Shown: positions 49,201-58,829, counted from the first letter of the stretch. The stretch: DNA of 64,000 nt from Siphonodentalium dalli (GCA_032622095.1 CP136061.1:218830373-218894372), one strand, 5' to 3'. A program made the numbers and translations. Notes: a model not told the origin generated them from the sequence alone.

Positions 49201-50398
49201 ATTGAAAAGAAATTAATTGGTTCCACATACCATCTTCTACTTCTGATTCGAATGAGGAAAACTCATCCTGAACTCTTTGCTGCATCATTTCCCATGTATG
49301 GTGCTCGGGTAATTCCAAACATAAATTAGCTCTATCGGCAATGCGATGTCCCAGACTCATGTCACTACTCTGAGCTTGAATACCCATCAGCTCACTGCAC
49401 GTCCCACTGACATCAGATGCACCGTGCGTGTTATCTGACAACATAGTGTCATTATCTTCAGCTTGAGATCGTATTTGAAAGTCTGCAACAGTTTCTGATA
49501 ATGTAGAATTGTCATGTGCCTCAGACAATGTACTAGTATTGGTGTCTTGAGCATCAGTTTTTGCAGCAGCAAAGTCAACATCCATAGATGAAGTTCTTAG
49601 TAGATTGCCATCATATTGGAACGTGGAAGACGTTTTAGAATCATAGCCTCGCATGACATTAAACAAGTCATTTGGACTTGCACCTCCACTGTTGGATTTG
49701 CTGTTTTCTTCACGTTCCATTTCAGACTCGCTGAGCACTGTAGGTAGATGTGACACGGCAGACAGCAGATCAGCACTATATCTCAAGTTCCAAAGCTCAC
49801 CGCTGCCACATCTACTAGAAGAATTTGACGACATGCTAGCTTCATCATCAGCATCACTGATGTAACTGCGTTCATCATCACTAACATCAAAGTTGGTTGT
49901 CTGGCTCACAGAAGAACAAAGGAATGGGCTAGTGCTGGAATTCGGAGAGTCTGATTGGCCAAATTTTGATGACTCTGATGATGAGTCTTTCTCACCATCT
50001 TCTTCAATGTCACAGCGTTTCTTTTGGATAGCTTTCTTTGAATTCCTTGGAATCTCCACAACACCAGGTGATCCTTGAGAATAAGGACTTGAACTGCCAA
50101 ACTCATTTCTGATTTTTTTTATTCTTGAATAGTGAGAACTTACGTCAGATCGAGATTTTTCCCTTGATTTTTTATAGTGCTTGAATGGCAGTTTTATGTT
50201 CTTCTTGTTTTCAAAGACAGAAGATCCCTGAGATGATGTTAAGCTCTGACTAATATTAGACGGCGGAAGTCCCATGAAATTAAGAATGACATATTTTGTT
50301 TCAAACAGGAATGTTTCTGATGCGGAATGCTTTGTTGAGATTTGAGAATCTGACAATGATAGAGAGAGTGGTTTCTTTTGTGTTTCATTCTTTTCCAT
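45925..50398 (-). CDS. BCL2L13: BCL2L13 (Bcl-rambo), tail-anchored mitochondrial Bcl-2 family protein
   Basis: Four coding exons on the minus strand (50398-49231, 48573-48326, 47300-47157, 46293-45925) join in frame at GT-AG sites to a protein of about 642 residues. Residues 33-44, ETKYVILNFMGL, match the conserved N-terminal helix of vertebrate BCL2L13. Residues about 355-520 form the Bcl-2 fold and end YIMTQGGW, the BH2 signature of this family (IIQQGGW in human). Residues 619-637 are a membrane anchor followed by TRKKG, as expected for a mitochondrial outer-membrane tail anchor. In mammals the protein promotes fragmentation of mitochondria, mitophagy and apoptosis. Human BCL2L13 is 485 residues. 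Here the length comes from a ~300-residue acidic, serine-rich loop after the first helix, while the BH2-to-anchor linker is short. The frame stays open 13 codons upstream of the chosen ATG to an acceptor at 50438-50439, so a 5' exon exists and the true start may lie there. Confidence 0.9.
46326..46521 (-). pseudogene. Broken partial copy of BCL2L13 exon 3 flanked by an 18-bp inverted repeat
   Basis: On the minus strand, GCATGGAAGCTTGTGGAGAG through CAAGGCTGG repeats the last ~110 bases of exon 3 plus about 57 bases of the following intron, some 760 bases downstream. A 1-base loss in the GATTACATCATG region and a 3-base loss before GGCTGG break the frame and give an early TGA. Before that point it differs by one Gly-to-Ser change and silent changes. 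No acceptor precedes it. CATGGCCTTCATCAGCTT (46326-46343) and its exact complement (46504-46521) bracket the copy. Confidence 0.85.
47157..47300 (-). CDS. BCL2L13: BCL2L13 coding exon 3 (BH1/BH2 region)
   Basis: 144 bases, phase 0 in and out. It starts after TATGTTGTAG and ends GGAGGCTGG|GTTAGT. It encodes VALLLVFSQKVAWKL through to ADYIMTQGGW, matching the human helix and BH2 segment. The 3' three-quarters of this exon has a broken copy at 46344-46503. Confidence 0.9.
47371..47480. mobile_element. MITE family G, fragment in a BCL2L13 intron
   Basis: TAGTGTGTCTGCCATTTGCA, GCTAGCATCACCAAATTC and GGGAACCTCATTC match the left part of the family-G elements; the right half is missing. Confidence 0.7.
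47710..47819. repeat. Intronic inverted repeat, about 39-bp arms
   Basis: GTCCCATAGGGAGCCTCTCA...GAGAATGCATTG pairs with CAATGTATTCTC...GAGGCTCCCTATGGGAGAC. A third partial copy (TATATGAGAGAATGCATTGG) follows at about 47825-47844. Confidence 0.85.
48102..48284. mobile_element. Hairpin MITE family E, copy 2, in a BCL2L13 intron
   Basis: A 183-bp palindrome with the same arms as 39474-39684, flanked by TA (48100-48101 and 48285-48286). It begins about 40 bases past the donor of coding exon 2 in transcript order. The loop is shorter than in the other copy. Confidence 0.92.
48326..48573 (-). CDS. BCL2L13: BCL2L13 coding exon 2 (Bcl-2 fold)
   Basis: 248 bases, phase 1 in and phase 0 out. It starts after TTTTGTTAACAG and ends CACCAG|GTATAC. 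The product runs IKNNRLSPDEIALTTP to HVSEWHQ, aligning with the human segment that ends HASGWNK. Confidence 0.88.
48574..49230. other. BCL2L13 intron between coding exons 1 and 2
   Basis: AT-rich with no recognisable repeat. A 113-aa minus frame at 48636-48977 is intronic noise. Confidence 0.6.
49231..50398 (-). CDS. BCL2L13: BCL2L13 coding exon 1 (N-terminal helix plus acidic loop)
   Basis: Codes residues 1-389 plus one base of codon 390. The donor is GAAGATG|GTATGT. The acceptor before it is GAATTACAG|CTGATGG, exon start 50437, so the first ~39 bases are either UTR or codons continuing from an upstream exon. The loop contains many DSS/SSS and DDE patches, consistent with disorder and phosphorylation. 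Confidence 0.88.
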
Positions 50399-50437
50399 TC
50401 TTTCAACTTCTCTGCTGCCAGGTGAGGTGCCATCAGC

Positions 50438-51406
50438 TGTAATTCAGTGAATTAGTGAAATATAAAATATAGAAATAACTAAATTATGGCATCAACTAAA
50501 AAATTTAAATGACAAGGTATGACAGATAAGGTAACCTTCAGTGCCTAGAAAAATAATGTTCAGTCCTCAGAAGGATACAGGAGTAATAGCACTCAGACCT
50601 GTCTGCAATTGCGATGTTCAATTTACAATATTTTCTGTCATCTCTGTCAAAATTTACCATGTGGAGCGTAATCATTGCAATAACATTATCTGGCGATCAG
50701 AAATATATATACTTTTAATCAATCTAGTTTCATGTGTAAGACACTGAAAGTTGGGAATTTGAATGACGCTTATAAATTTATACACCAAGCCTGACAAAGA
50801 TAGCGGCATGGAACTAAGTTTGCATGGGTCCAAGTTGGTTTTGGGGGGCATTCTAGTGGAACTGACTTGCTTTGTGCCTACTTCTCCTGTACTGTAGTTC
50901 AGGATATTCAGTCATATACTGGTAGTAAAATGAGAAAATAATTAATTATATGCATTTAAATATGTTGGTACCAGTAGTCTCCACCTCACAGGGGCTGGGA
51001 AATTTTATTTTTTATTTTATTATATTATCAAAATAATATAATAAAATAAAATAAAAAAATCCCGGACCCCTGTGCTCCACCTTAATTATTTAATCTTTTA
51101 AATATACATGTATATGGATTGTTTCAGTTAATTATGTGTAATAAAACTCCACACAGTAATTTCTGCAGAATAAAACTTAAGCACTACCATATCCATAATC
51201 CACCTCAGAATTATTGTTAAGCACAGGAAATTAAAATCTGAAATATGCATTTTTTATGAACACACTTATGGGTTCTCCAATTTGACTAGACTATAAATAA
51301 AAGATTGCTGACCAAAATGGCCCCCGATGAAGGTGGCAGGTTTGAATGATCCTGTACTACAAACTATAGGAGGAACTGATTTCACCAATATGATACAAAG
51401 TGCACG
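50438..51406. other. Upstream intron or 5' flank of BCL2L13, with an 84-bp hairpin
   Basis: CAGGGG...GGGAAATTTTATTTTTTATT at 50989 pairs with the complementary arm ending CCCCTG at 51072; the loop is a few bases. No further exon of BCL2L13 was recognised. Confidence 0.6.
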
Positions 51407-51985
51407 CCTTACTCGTATTTAAATTCGCGCAGTACTATTTTTCGATCACCCATCGGTGCGCGAATTTAAAACTGAGCGAAAAATAATACGACTCCCAAGT
51501 TTAATCTAAACCACAGTCCATAGGAAATACAAGAGTGCTATGTTGCTGAGTTTACATGTAATATGAACGGTTGAATAGACAATTACGCCTATACATGTGT
51601 GCATATATTTATTTACATTCGGCTAACCGCTATATATCAGGACCATTTTTGCTCACAATTCAAGCGACAACTCATGGTAACATAGACATTGTTGAAATGC
51701 TTGTACAAGAAATACTGATAGTCGAGGTCGCCACAAAATTACGATGTATGTAATTACTAGTTTATTGTCTACATGATGTAAATCCGCCGCGATGGTGTTT
51801 TATATACACATATACTATCTCCAGCAATGACCAAGAACCGGAACTGCGATACGAACATATCACAGAAATATTACGAGAATATATTTGTCAGTTTTGAATT
51901 CGCGCAGCTAAGTGCGCGAATTTAAAGTGCGCGAATTCAAAACTGAGCGAAAAATAGTACGGCGCGAATTTAAATACGAGTAAGG
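51407..51985. repeat. Serial-hairpin element, 579 bp
   Basis: CCTTACTCGTATTTAAATTC at 51407 is matched in reverse by GAATTTAAATACGAGTAAGG ending at 51985. Both ends are rich in the words TTTTTCGCTCAGTTTT and GCGCGAATTTAAA in both orientations. The middle (about 51500-51890) is ordinary AT-rich sequence. No target duplication is obvious. Confidence 0.85.
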
Positions 51986-53389
51986 TATTTATTTTCAATG
52001 TGTCAAGAAAGGGTCAATAACTCTAAAATAAACACAAAACATTTCTATATGACGAAAATGGCAATAACTCTGCCAAAATGACTCCAACTGAACTCAAAAT
52101 CACAGGTTCCCATGCTGGTTGACATCTGTGCCAAGTTGGGAAGGAGTTAATTTTTGGCTGAGGCCAAAAAAAAAAACATCTGTGTTTCCAGTTACCCGAC
52201 CGACCTGCCGAAATTGGGCCGACCTGAACTTTTATTTTCAAATTTCAACCCAAAAAATAAATAAAATTGTTTTAATGCATGTAATTGGCATGTAAACACA
52301 TCTATATAGTTAAATATATACTATGTTTACATTAAGCAGCAATAATTTTAGATGGAATTTTCAAAAACAATTTACTTCTATTAAAATACATGACCATTTG
52401 TGGTTGCAGATGAATCCCAATCTCACCAATAAATCTGCAGTCTTTAAAACCTGCCTGTGGTAATCTTGTTTGTTCAACTCCCATGTCTTGTGGGAAGAAG
52501 TCTTATCTGTTAGAGAGCAATATACATATAGAAGACATTCTATATCAGAATTTAAAGTTCCTCTCCCCAGTCAATCAAGGATTCATAGTGTTCATGCATA
52601 GTTACTAGTATGTATACAGACAGTATAAAGATGACTGCATGTCTACAATATCAAACACCCTTCTGTGATGGGCACTAAAAAAGCACATGAAATTATCTAC
52701 TGGTTTGTTTGGGTGTATCAAACTTACAAGCATGCATATGCCAGTGTGTATAAGGAACTTCAAAGTTGGGGCCAATTTGAATGCTGAGGTGTGGTATCTC
52801 AGTCAAGGTGTGGCCTGTGGTACCATTTTCAGTGTGGTGTGGGAGTTTATATTTCAGTGCAGTTGAGGGGTGTCTGAGGAACATTTACACCCTGTGCAAT
52901 GTGTCTGAGGCGTCAGAGGCGCATGTGAGATATGTGTCTTAGGTCCTGAGGTGTATGACCAAATATTTAAGTGAGGTTTGAATTAATATCATACAAGTTA
53001 TGTTATTATAAAGTAATAGAAAAGCCCTATTATGGTGTATGTCTTGGGCCTGTTGATATGTCAATATTGTACTCTGAGGAAGATGTGCCACCACAATCTA
53101 AACTGAGAGAATAATTACAAGAGAGCTGCATAATTGAGTGCCTGGGAGGCATTTGTTTGTTCACATTGACAATACTTATCGTATTATTGTGCTACATTAA
53201 CTGTTTACTTGCAATATACATGGACAGCCTTAACACAAGTATAAAGAGTAAGCATTAATGTACTTCTTAACTGTTCGGGGAAAAAATAAAAAAATATTAC
53301 CAAAAAAAAAAAATTCCCTACCTACCTACCTGGAATTTTTTGGCACTGTAATAGGAAACAAATATGTTTTTTTTTTAGGCCTGAGCAAT
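51986..53389. other. Intergenic DNA
   Basis: Weak similarity to the GGGTCAATAACTC satellite words near 52015. Otherwise no gene or repeat is recognised. Confidence 0.4.
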
Positions 53390-54400
53390 GAATAAAATGA
53401 TAATGAACGAAAGTAAACTAGAGGTCCCCCCGAAAACCCATATGATGTTTGGTGATGATTGGATAAGGGATGTGGTCTGTAGGGTGTGCCAAGGATTTAG
53501 TCATGCAAAGAGTAAAATCCAAGATGGCTGCCGGCAGCCATGTTTTTCATCGAAAATCATTCAAATTTGATAGCTCCCATCTACAGGTGATCACAACCGT
53601 GCCTGCAAAATTTAATGAAAGTGTCAATGACACTGTAGCTCAACTTGGGAAGGAGTTCATTTTTTGCTGAGCAATGAATAGAATGATAAAGAAGAAGGAA
53701 AGTAAACTAGAGGTCACCCCAAAAATCCATACGAAGTTTGGTGATGATTGGAAGAGAGATGTGGTCTGTAGTGTGCACCAAAGGATTTAGTCATACAAAG
53801 AGTAAATTACAAGATGGCTGCTGGTGGCCATGTTTTTCAAAACATTTCGGTCAAAATAGGAGGCTCCCATCTAGAGGTCACCCCGGAAATTAATATGAAG
53901 TTTGGTGATCATCAGATGAGGAATATGGTCTGTAGGGTGTGCCAAAGGATTTAGTCATGCAAAGAGTAAAATCCAAGATGGCTGATGGTGGCCATGTTTC
54001 TCATCGAAATTCAGAATAATTTGATAATTTGTAGGGCATCCCGAAGGAAATTGTTGATGTACAGATGGATGGAAGACGGATGCCAACCCATGGCAATAGC
54101 TCAAACTTTACGTTGTAAAGTTGAGCTAAAAATGATCCAGCCATAAATACGGGCCAATGGATTCAAATTTGAAATCCAAGATGGCTGCTGGCAGCCATAT
54201 TTTTCATCGAAATTCGGAATTTTGTTATAGCACCCATCTACAGGTCACCCTGAAGCTACATATGAAGTTTGGTGAAGATCGGATTAGGGGTGCGGCCTGT
54301 AGGGCATGCCGAAGGAAATTGTTGATGCACGTATGCACAGATGGATGGACGCCAACCCATGGCAATAGCTCAAACTTTCAGAATACAGGATCGGACAAAA
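53390..54400 (+). repeat. Satellite monomers, AAGATGGCTGCCGGCAGCC type
   Basis: AAGATGGCTGNNGG at about 53521, 53813, 53976 and 54178, with GAAGTTTGGTGATGATYGGA and GTCTGTAGGGTGTGCCAA between. The family is shared with 22690-23560 and 41281-43389. Confidence 0.75.
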
Positions 54401-54980
54401 GATGAATCCCAGTATATACGATTCTATGTCGAAAAAGGGCAATAACTCTGCCAAATTATATCTGACTGAACTCAAAATCGCAGGTACGTAGGTTCCCATG
54501 CTCGTTGATATATGTGCCAAGTTTTAAAAAAATTTACCAGAAAATGACAGAATACAGGTTCAGACAAAATTCCCAGACGGACGCACGGGTCATTACTATA
54601 GTCCTCCAACGGAATGTCGGGGGATAATAATAGGAAATATTGTGTCAAAAAGGGGGGTGTATTGAAGAATTTATTTTTGACTAAAAGAGTGAATATGTCA
54701 CAAAAGAATTTTAAATTGGTTGACATTTGTTCAAGTTATCGTTCTAATGATCTTACAAGTAAAACAATCAAATTGCATTTGATTGATCGATCATGCTAAT
54801 AGCCTTAAATTGCCAAAACAAAAGGTTGCACCTTGGGTGCTGGTGTACCCACACGGCACCAAATTGAAACATACGCAGGAAGGAACCCTAATTGAAAAAT
54901 AAACAATGGATAAATAACTGTAAAAGGTAAAATCACTTCATTGAAAGGCTTGTGATGGAAAATATACACAATTTTTTTTC
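54401..54980. other. Intergenic DNA
   Basis: Isolated words of the CAATAACTCTGCCAAA and GACATTTGTTCAAGTTATCG repeat families. No gene is seen. Confidence 0.35.
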
Positions 54981-55770
54981 ACTGAGATCCTGTACCAGTA
55001 ACCTATGGCTGTGATACTTTTTAGGAAAACAAAGAAGGTAACGCTGGAACGGAAAACGCAAACAGTGTCATTGGGCATTCGTTTGAAAGCACTCCATATG
55101 GCGAACCTCCAATAATCCATGGCTGAGATATATGGCCGGATAGACAGAAAACCACATTTTCCAAATGAACATGAAGGATACTCTAAGCTGCCTAATAATA
55201 CTAAATAGTGATTGCCTTATAATAGTGATGGGTGGTATTTTTGGCTAAAATTAATCAATAATCATAGTGATGGCAATTTCACTCTATGTCTCTTTCCCAA
55301 ATAATAGTGATTGTGGGAAATTTTCTATAAAAATAACAAGAGCTGGGCTGTTGTCCGTTGCACACTCCTATGTGGGATACTGTCTAGTGTGGACATGGCT
55401 GGGACACTCAGGCAGACGTACCCACAAATCATCATTTCCAGATAAACAAAGATGAATCACTTTGAGTAACAGAAAACCCGAATAAAACTTTTGAACACTT
55501 CTCTCATTGTCCTCATAGTGGTGAACATCTATACCAAATTTCATTTAGATCCGACAACCTGTGGCTGAGATATCTGCTCGGATGAACAAAAAAGCAACAT
55601 TTCCAGTAAAACAAAGATGAATAACTCTCGAATGGAAACCCTGAACAAAACGATTGAACACTCCACTGAATGTCCTCATAGTGGTGAACATCCATACTAA
55701 ATTTCATTGAGATCTGATAACCGGTGGGTGAGATAACTGCCCGGATGGATGACAGGATGGATAAGCCCCA
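54981..55770 (+). repeat. Diverged monomers, AACAAAGATGAATAACTCT type
   Basis: AAACAAAGANGNATNACTC occurs at about 55027, 55447 and 55612, with CTGAGATATCTGCTCGGATG and GGTGAACATCYATACCAAATT. Same family as 41340-41560. Confidence 0.65.
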
Positions 55771-56160
55771 TGAATCATTTTTTATTTCAGAGAGCAGTGA
55801 TTAGCATAAACAAATGTCTTTAATTTGACTTGTTCATAAATTTAATCATTGAGTATATTGCACCTTGATTTGCACACACAAAACATCCGATAAGCTTCTT
55901 CTACCTTCTATTATGCGTTGTGATGTAGACAGTAAAGTTATGCTTCCAGCATTATTTATATAGATAATCAAAGACTTTGAGGTGTAGATAGTGTAGTTAT
56001 TCTTCTTGCATCATTTATATGGCTAAGTTTTGGAGGGATGTAGCATCCTGCATTTTGTTTCATTCTTATATTCTGTTTAACATTTCATGCTTTATATATA
56101 ATCGACATGCTATTTTTATTCATAAATAAACTAGGTTGTTTTAAAAAAAAAATCACTCAA
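55771..56160. other. AT-rich intergenic DNA
   Basis: I see nothing assignable. Confidence 0.35.
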
Positions 56161-56470
56161 ATTAAACATCCATGAAGGGTCCAGATCATTTAATACATAC
56201 ACGAATGAGGGTTCGAATCCGACATAGCATCGGTCGCTCTTCTCGTAATGCCATGACCAGGGATGACATTAGGCTGGCCATACTGTTGACCTACAATGTA
56301 TTAAATGGCTGCCCAGTGTGCAACAATGTGTGCACGTTAAAGATCCCTACCGTGGCGAAGAAGCCACAGATTAGGCAAGAACAATCCTGGACAAATTGGG
56401 TGGTGGATCTACTCGATCCCAGTGTGCCTATGGCCAGCATTGGCCCCCGCACTGAAAACTCTACAGATAC
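56161..56470 (+). repeat. SINE-like segment with a pol III B-box
   Basis: GGGTTCGAATCCGAC at about 56208 is a perfect tRNA-type B-box, but no A-box or cloverleaf precedes it. CACGTTAAAGATCCCTACCG follows at about 56334. A similar GTGTTAAAGAACGCTACTGCC follows the tRNA-like sequence near 57280, so both probably belong to tRNA-derived SINEs. Confidence 0.55.
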
Positions 56471-56485
56471 AGAGTCGCCCCAAAA

Positions 56486-56558
56486 GTTGGCACCACCTGG
56501 AATTCCAAGCCGGTCACCCATCCAAGGACTAACCCCAGCTTGACGTTGCTTAACTTCG
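56486..56558 (-). pseudogene. 5S rRNA-derived sequence, 3' part
   Basis: On the minus strand CGAAGTTAAGCAACGTCAAG, TTGGATGGGTGACCGGCTTG and GGAATTCCAGGTGGTGCC follow 5S rRNA from about position 50 to its 3' end, including the box C region. The 5' half is replaced by unrelated sequence. Confidence 0.85.
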
Positions 56559-57164
56559 TCTTTATTCCCCCGTTCTTTTTGAGATCCACCGAATATCTAA
56601 CGTGATTCCTCCCCAGAGCAGTCGCGTCATGACACAGACCCAGAGGAGCAGACGAGCCCTCAGTGTAAAAGAACGAGAGAGAGAAGTGCGTGAGTTGCAA
56701 CGAAAGTTGGCAGCACCTGGAATCCCAAGTCGGTCACCCATCCAATAACTAACCCGAGCTCGATGTTGCTTAACTTTGGTGATCACACAAAGCGTCTTTA
56801 GAACGACTGTGACCAAGCGATCTAGACCTCTTCAAACTAGTATAGAGATGTCATCGCCATCGGCCTTCTACCTGTAGTTCTAGATTTACACCGTGACCGC
56901 TACACTTCTACCCCCCTTTCTTTTTAAGATTCAACAAATTTCATCCGAGTCCTCTCCCAGAGCAGTCGCATCATGACACAGGCCCCGAGAAGCAGACAAG
57001 CCCTCAGTTTAGAAGAATGAGAGAGAGAGAGAGAGAAGTGCGGGAGTCTCAACAAAAGGTGGCAGGGCAATCTCACAGGACTTCGCCATCCAGAAAGTTT
57101 TGGGCTGAAGCTTGTTAGAATGTACCGCCAACCTCCTTCGGCCCAAGCCCACCCACCCTGCCAG
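56559..57164. repeat. Spacer repeated on either side of the 5S-like copy
   Basis: CAGAGCAGTCGCRTCATGACACAG...AGACRAGCCCTCAGT...GAGAGAGAGAAGTGCG occurs at about 56615-56700 and again at about 56959-57045, each preceded by TTCTTTTTRAGATYCA. With the 5S-like copy between them this gives a repeated unit of roughly 340-350 bases. Confidence 0.7.
56706..56827 (-). pseudogene. 5S rRNA-derived sequence, full length but diverged
   Basis: On the minus strand about 122 bases run from GTCTAGATCGCTTGG through GATCACCAAAGTTAAGCAAC and TTGGATGGGTGACCGACTTG to CCAGGTGCTGCCAACTTT. Length and order equal a 5S rRNA, but the 5' half is strongly changed and the central region has substitutions. It is unlikely to be a working 5S gene; a 5S-derived SINE or decayed 5S repeat fits better. 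Confidence 0.83.
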
Positions 57165-57392
57165 TTTTATTTCCTATGGTATTCTTGAAATGTGTCTCTC
57201 TGTGGTGTGATTCTTTTTGGTGTGATATTTCTTTGAAAAACTCAAAACATTGGGCGACGACGGGGAAGTCGTATGAATAAGGGAAGTCGCGGTAGCATAC
57301 TGGTCTCTCATGCTAGCGGACCGGGCATCGCAACCTGGTCAGGGTATTCTGACAAAAATCAGAACGCAGTCAGTAGTCAGTACCAAGTTTGT
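57165..57392 (+). repeat. tRNA-like SINE segment, direct copy 1
   Basis: AAGTCGCGGTAGCATACTGG at about 57284 resembles a tRNA 5' arm with an A-box; a degenerate B-box (GGGCATCGCAACC) follows. It is about 98% identical to 57709-57930 over more than 200 bases. Confidence 0.75.
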
Positions 57393-57589
57393 CAGGCTGA
57401 AAAGTCTCATTCGAGATCACTGAATAAAGATCCGAATGCAAAATGTCGACTCCCCCCCCTTACAACACGTCACTTGTCCAGGTATGTTGTCGTGGGTGCA
57501 GTACGCTGTCCGACCAGGCGTGTTAAAGAACGCTACTGCCGTACTGGAGTCACCACAGGGTTATAAAGTTACTCGGCCGTGGTAGCACT

Positions 57590-57999
57590 GGACTAGTCCA
57601 ACAAATTAGACTTTCGGATTAAGAGGAATTTTAATATTTGGACGTTTATGGACCTCTTAATCCTTCAAGGGTTAAGATAATCGTAAATGTCAAAATATTA
57701 AAATATATTTTTATTTCCTATGGTATTCTTGAAATGTGTCTCTCTGTGGTGTGATTCTTTTTGGTGTGATATTTCTTTGAAAAACTCAAAACATTGGGCG
57801 ACGACGGGGAAGTCGTATGAATAAGGGAAGTCGCGGTAGCATACTGGTCTCTCATGCTAGCGGACCGGGCATCGCAACCTGGTCAGGGTATTCTGACATA
57901 AATCAGAACGCGGTCAGTACCAAGTTTGTAGAGCATTACAAATGATTCGGTTATTAAAATATATCTTAACCCGAATAGTCTAATTTGTTGGACTACACC
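57590..57999. mobile_element. Inverted-repeat element enclosing SINE copy 2
   Basis: GACTAGTCCAACAAATTAGAC at 57590 is complementary to GTCTAATTTGTTGGACTAC ending at about 57996. The direct SINE copy at 57709-57930 lies between the arms. Confidence 0.6.
57709..57930 (+). repeat. tRNA-like SINE segment, direct copy 2
   Basis: Starts TTTTATTTCCTATGGTATTC like copy 1, exactly 544 bases downstream of it. It loses similarity after ACCAAGTTTGT. Confidence 0.75.
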
Positions 58000-58074
58000 T
58001 GGACCAGCTGAGCGAGTCTACAACCAGAATTGGTTCCTGCACTGTAATGACTACAGATACAGACAGATATTGCC

Positions 58075-58223
58075 GGTGGCAGCACCCGGAATCCCATTCC
58101 CAAGCCGGTCATGACTCATGGCTCATGCACCCATCCAAGGACTAGTTAACAGAGCTTGGCGTTGCTTAACTTCGGTGATCATGCACACAAAGCATCTAAC
58201 AACTGTGACCAAGATATCTAGAC
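58075..58223 (-). pseudogene. 5S rRNA-derived sequence with an insertion
   Basis: On the minus strand it runs from GTCTAGATATCTTGGTCAC through CATGATCACCGAAGTTAAGC and GGATGGGTGCATGAGCC to GGTGCTGCC-like sequence. About 20 extra bases split the TGACCGGCTTGG region. It shares the flank CTACAGATACAGA with the copy at 56486, which suggests a mobile 5S-derived family. Confidence 0.78.
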
Positions 58224-58355
58224 CTCCCTTGCAGAGAAATCATTCACTCATTGGCATTCTAATAGTAATAGTTCTATATTTACAAATTACATTTTTGAGT
58301 TTAACTTTAAAAATATTTAAAATTACAGTACACCGCGACTGCAACAACACTGAGT

Positions 58356-58388
58356 CTGAATTCAGCTGCCTAGGATAGCTGAATTCAG
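58356..58388. repeat. Short perfect hairpin
   Basis: CTGAATTCAGCT and AGCTGAATTCAG around GCCTAGGAT. Each arm is itself nearly palindromic. Confidence 0.85.
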
Positions 58389-58792
58389 CTAATATTGTAC
58401 TAGTAGGGCAGGTGCGAGTCATTTGGTCCCCTAGATAGAGTTTCAAGTGAAAACAACACCTTTTTTCATCTTAAAATCTTCATCCTCAGAATTTCGAATT
58501 TTCTTTTCAAGTTACAGTTCAGTTCTGACATCAGCAAAATGGGTTGAGCATATCGGGAACTGTTGTGAAACCATGCAAGTTAACATAGTCTATTTTACAA
58601 CGGTTAGATAGTTCGGGGAATGAGGGCTAAATTTAATTAATTAATTATTAAAAATTAAATTAAATGATGACTAAATTAATCGATTTATTATATTTAAATC
58701 TAGTCCCTGCTAGTTCTGGAAACTGAAGATAGCGATACACACTGAAAATTAACGCGCAATAAGAAGCTCTGTTCTCAGCTACCACAAATTAA

Positions 58793-58829
58793 TGACGTCA
58801 TATCCAGGAAGATCACGAGATACTTCCGG
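58793..58829. promoter_or_regulatory. CRE and ETS sites upstream of ATP6V1E (candidate bidirectional promoter)
   Basis: TGACGTCA (58793-58800) is a perfect CRE. CCAGGAAG (58804-58811) and ACTTCCGG (58822-58829) are ETS/GABP-type sites in opposite orientations. They lie 50-85 bases before the V-ATPase E start codon, between that gene and BCL2L13. This combination is typical of TATA-less bidirectional housekeeping promoters. Confidence 0.6.

Noticed and set aside
49387-50433. Several frames overlapping BCL2L13 exon 1 on both strands
   Set aside because: Shadows of the serine-rich exon; none has splice sites or matches a family.
56208-56222. tRNA gene suggested by a perfect B-box
   Set aside because: No A-box, acceptor stem or anticodon arm can be folded upstream; a SINE fragment fits better.
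56706-56827. Functional 5S rRNA gene
   Set aside because: Length is right, but the 5' half is too diverged from the conserved 5S sequence and no T-run terminator is placed at its 3' end.
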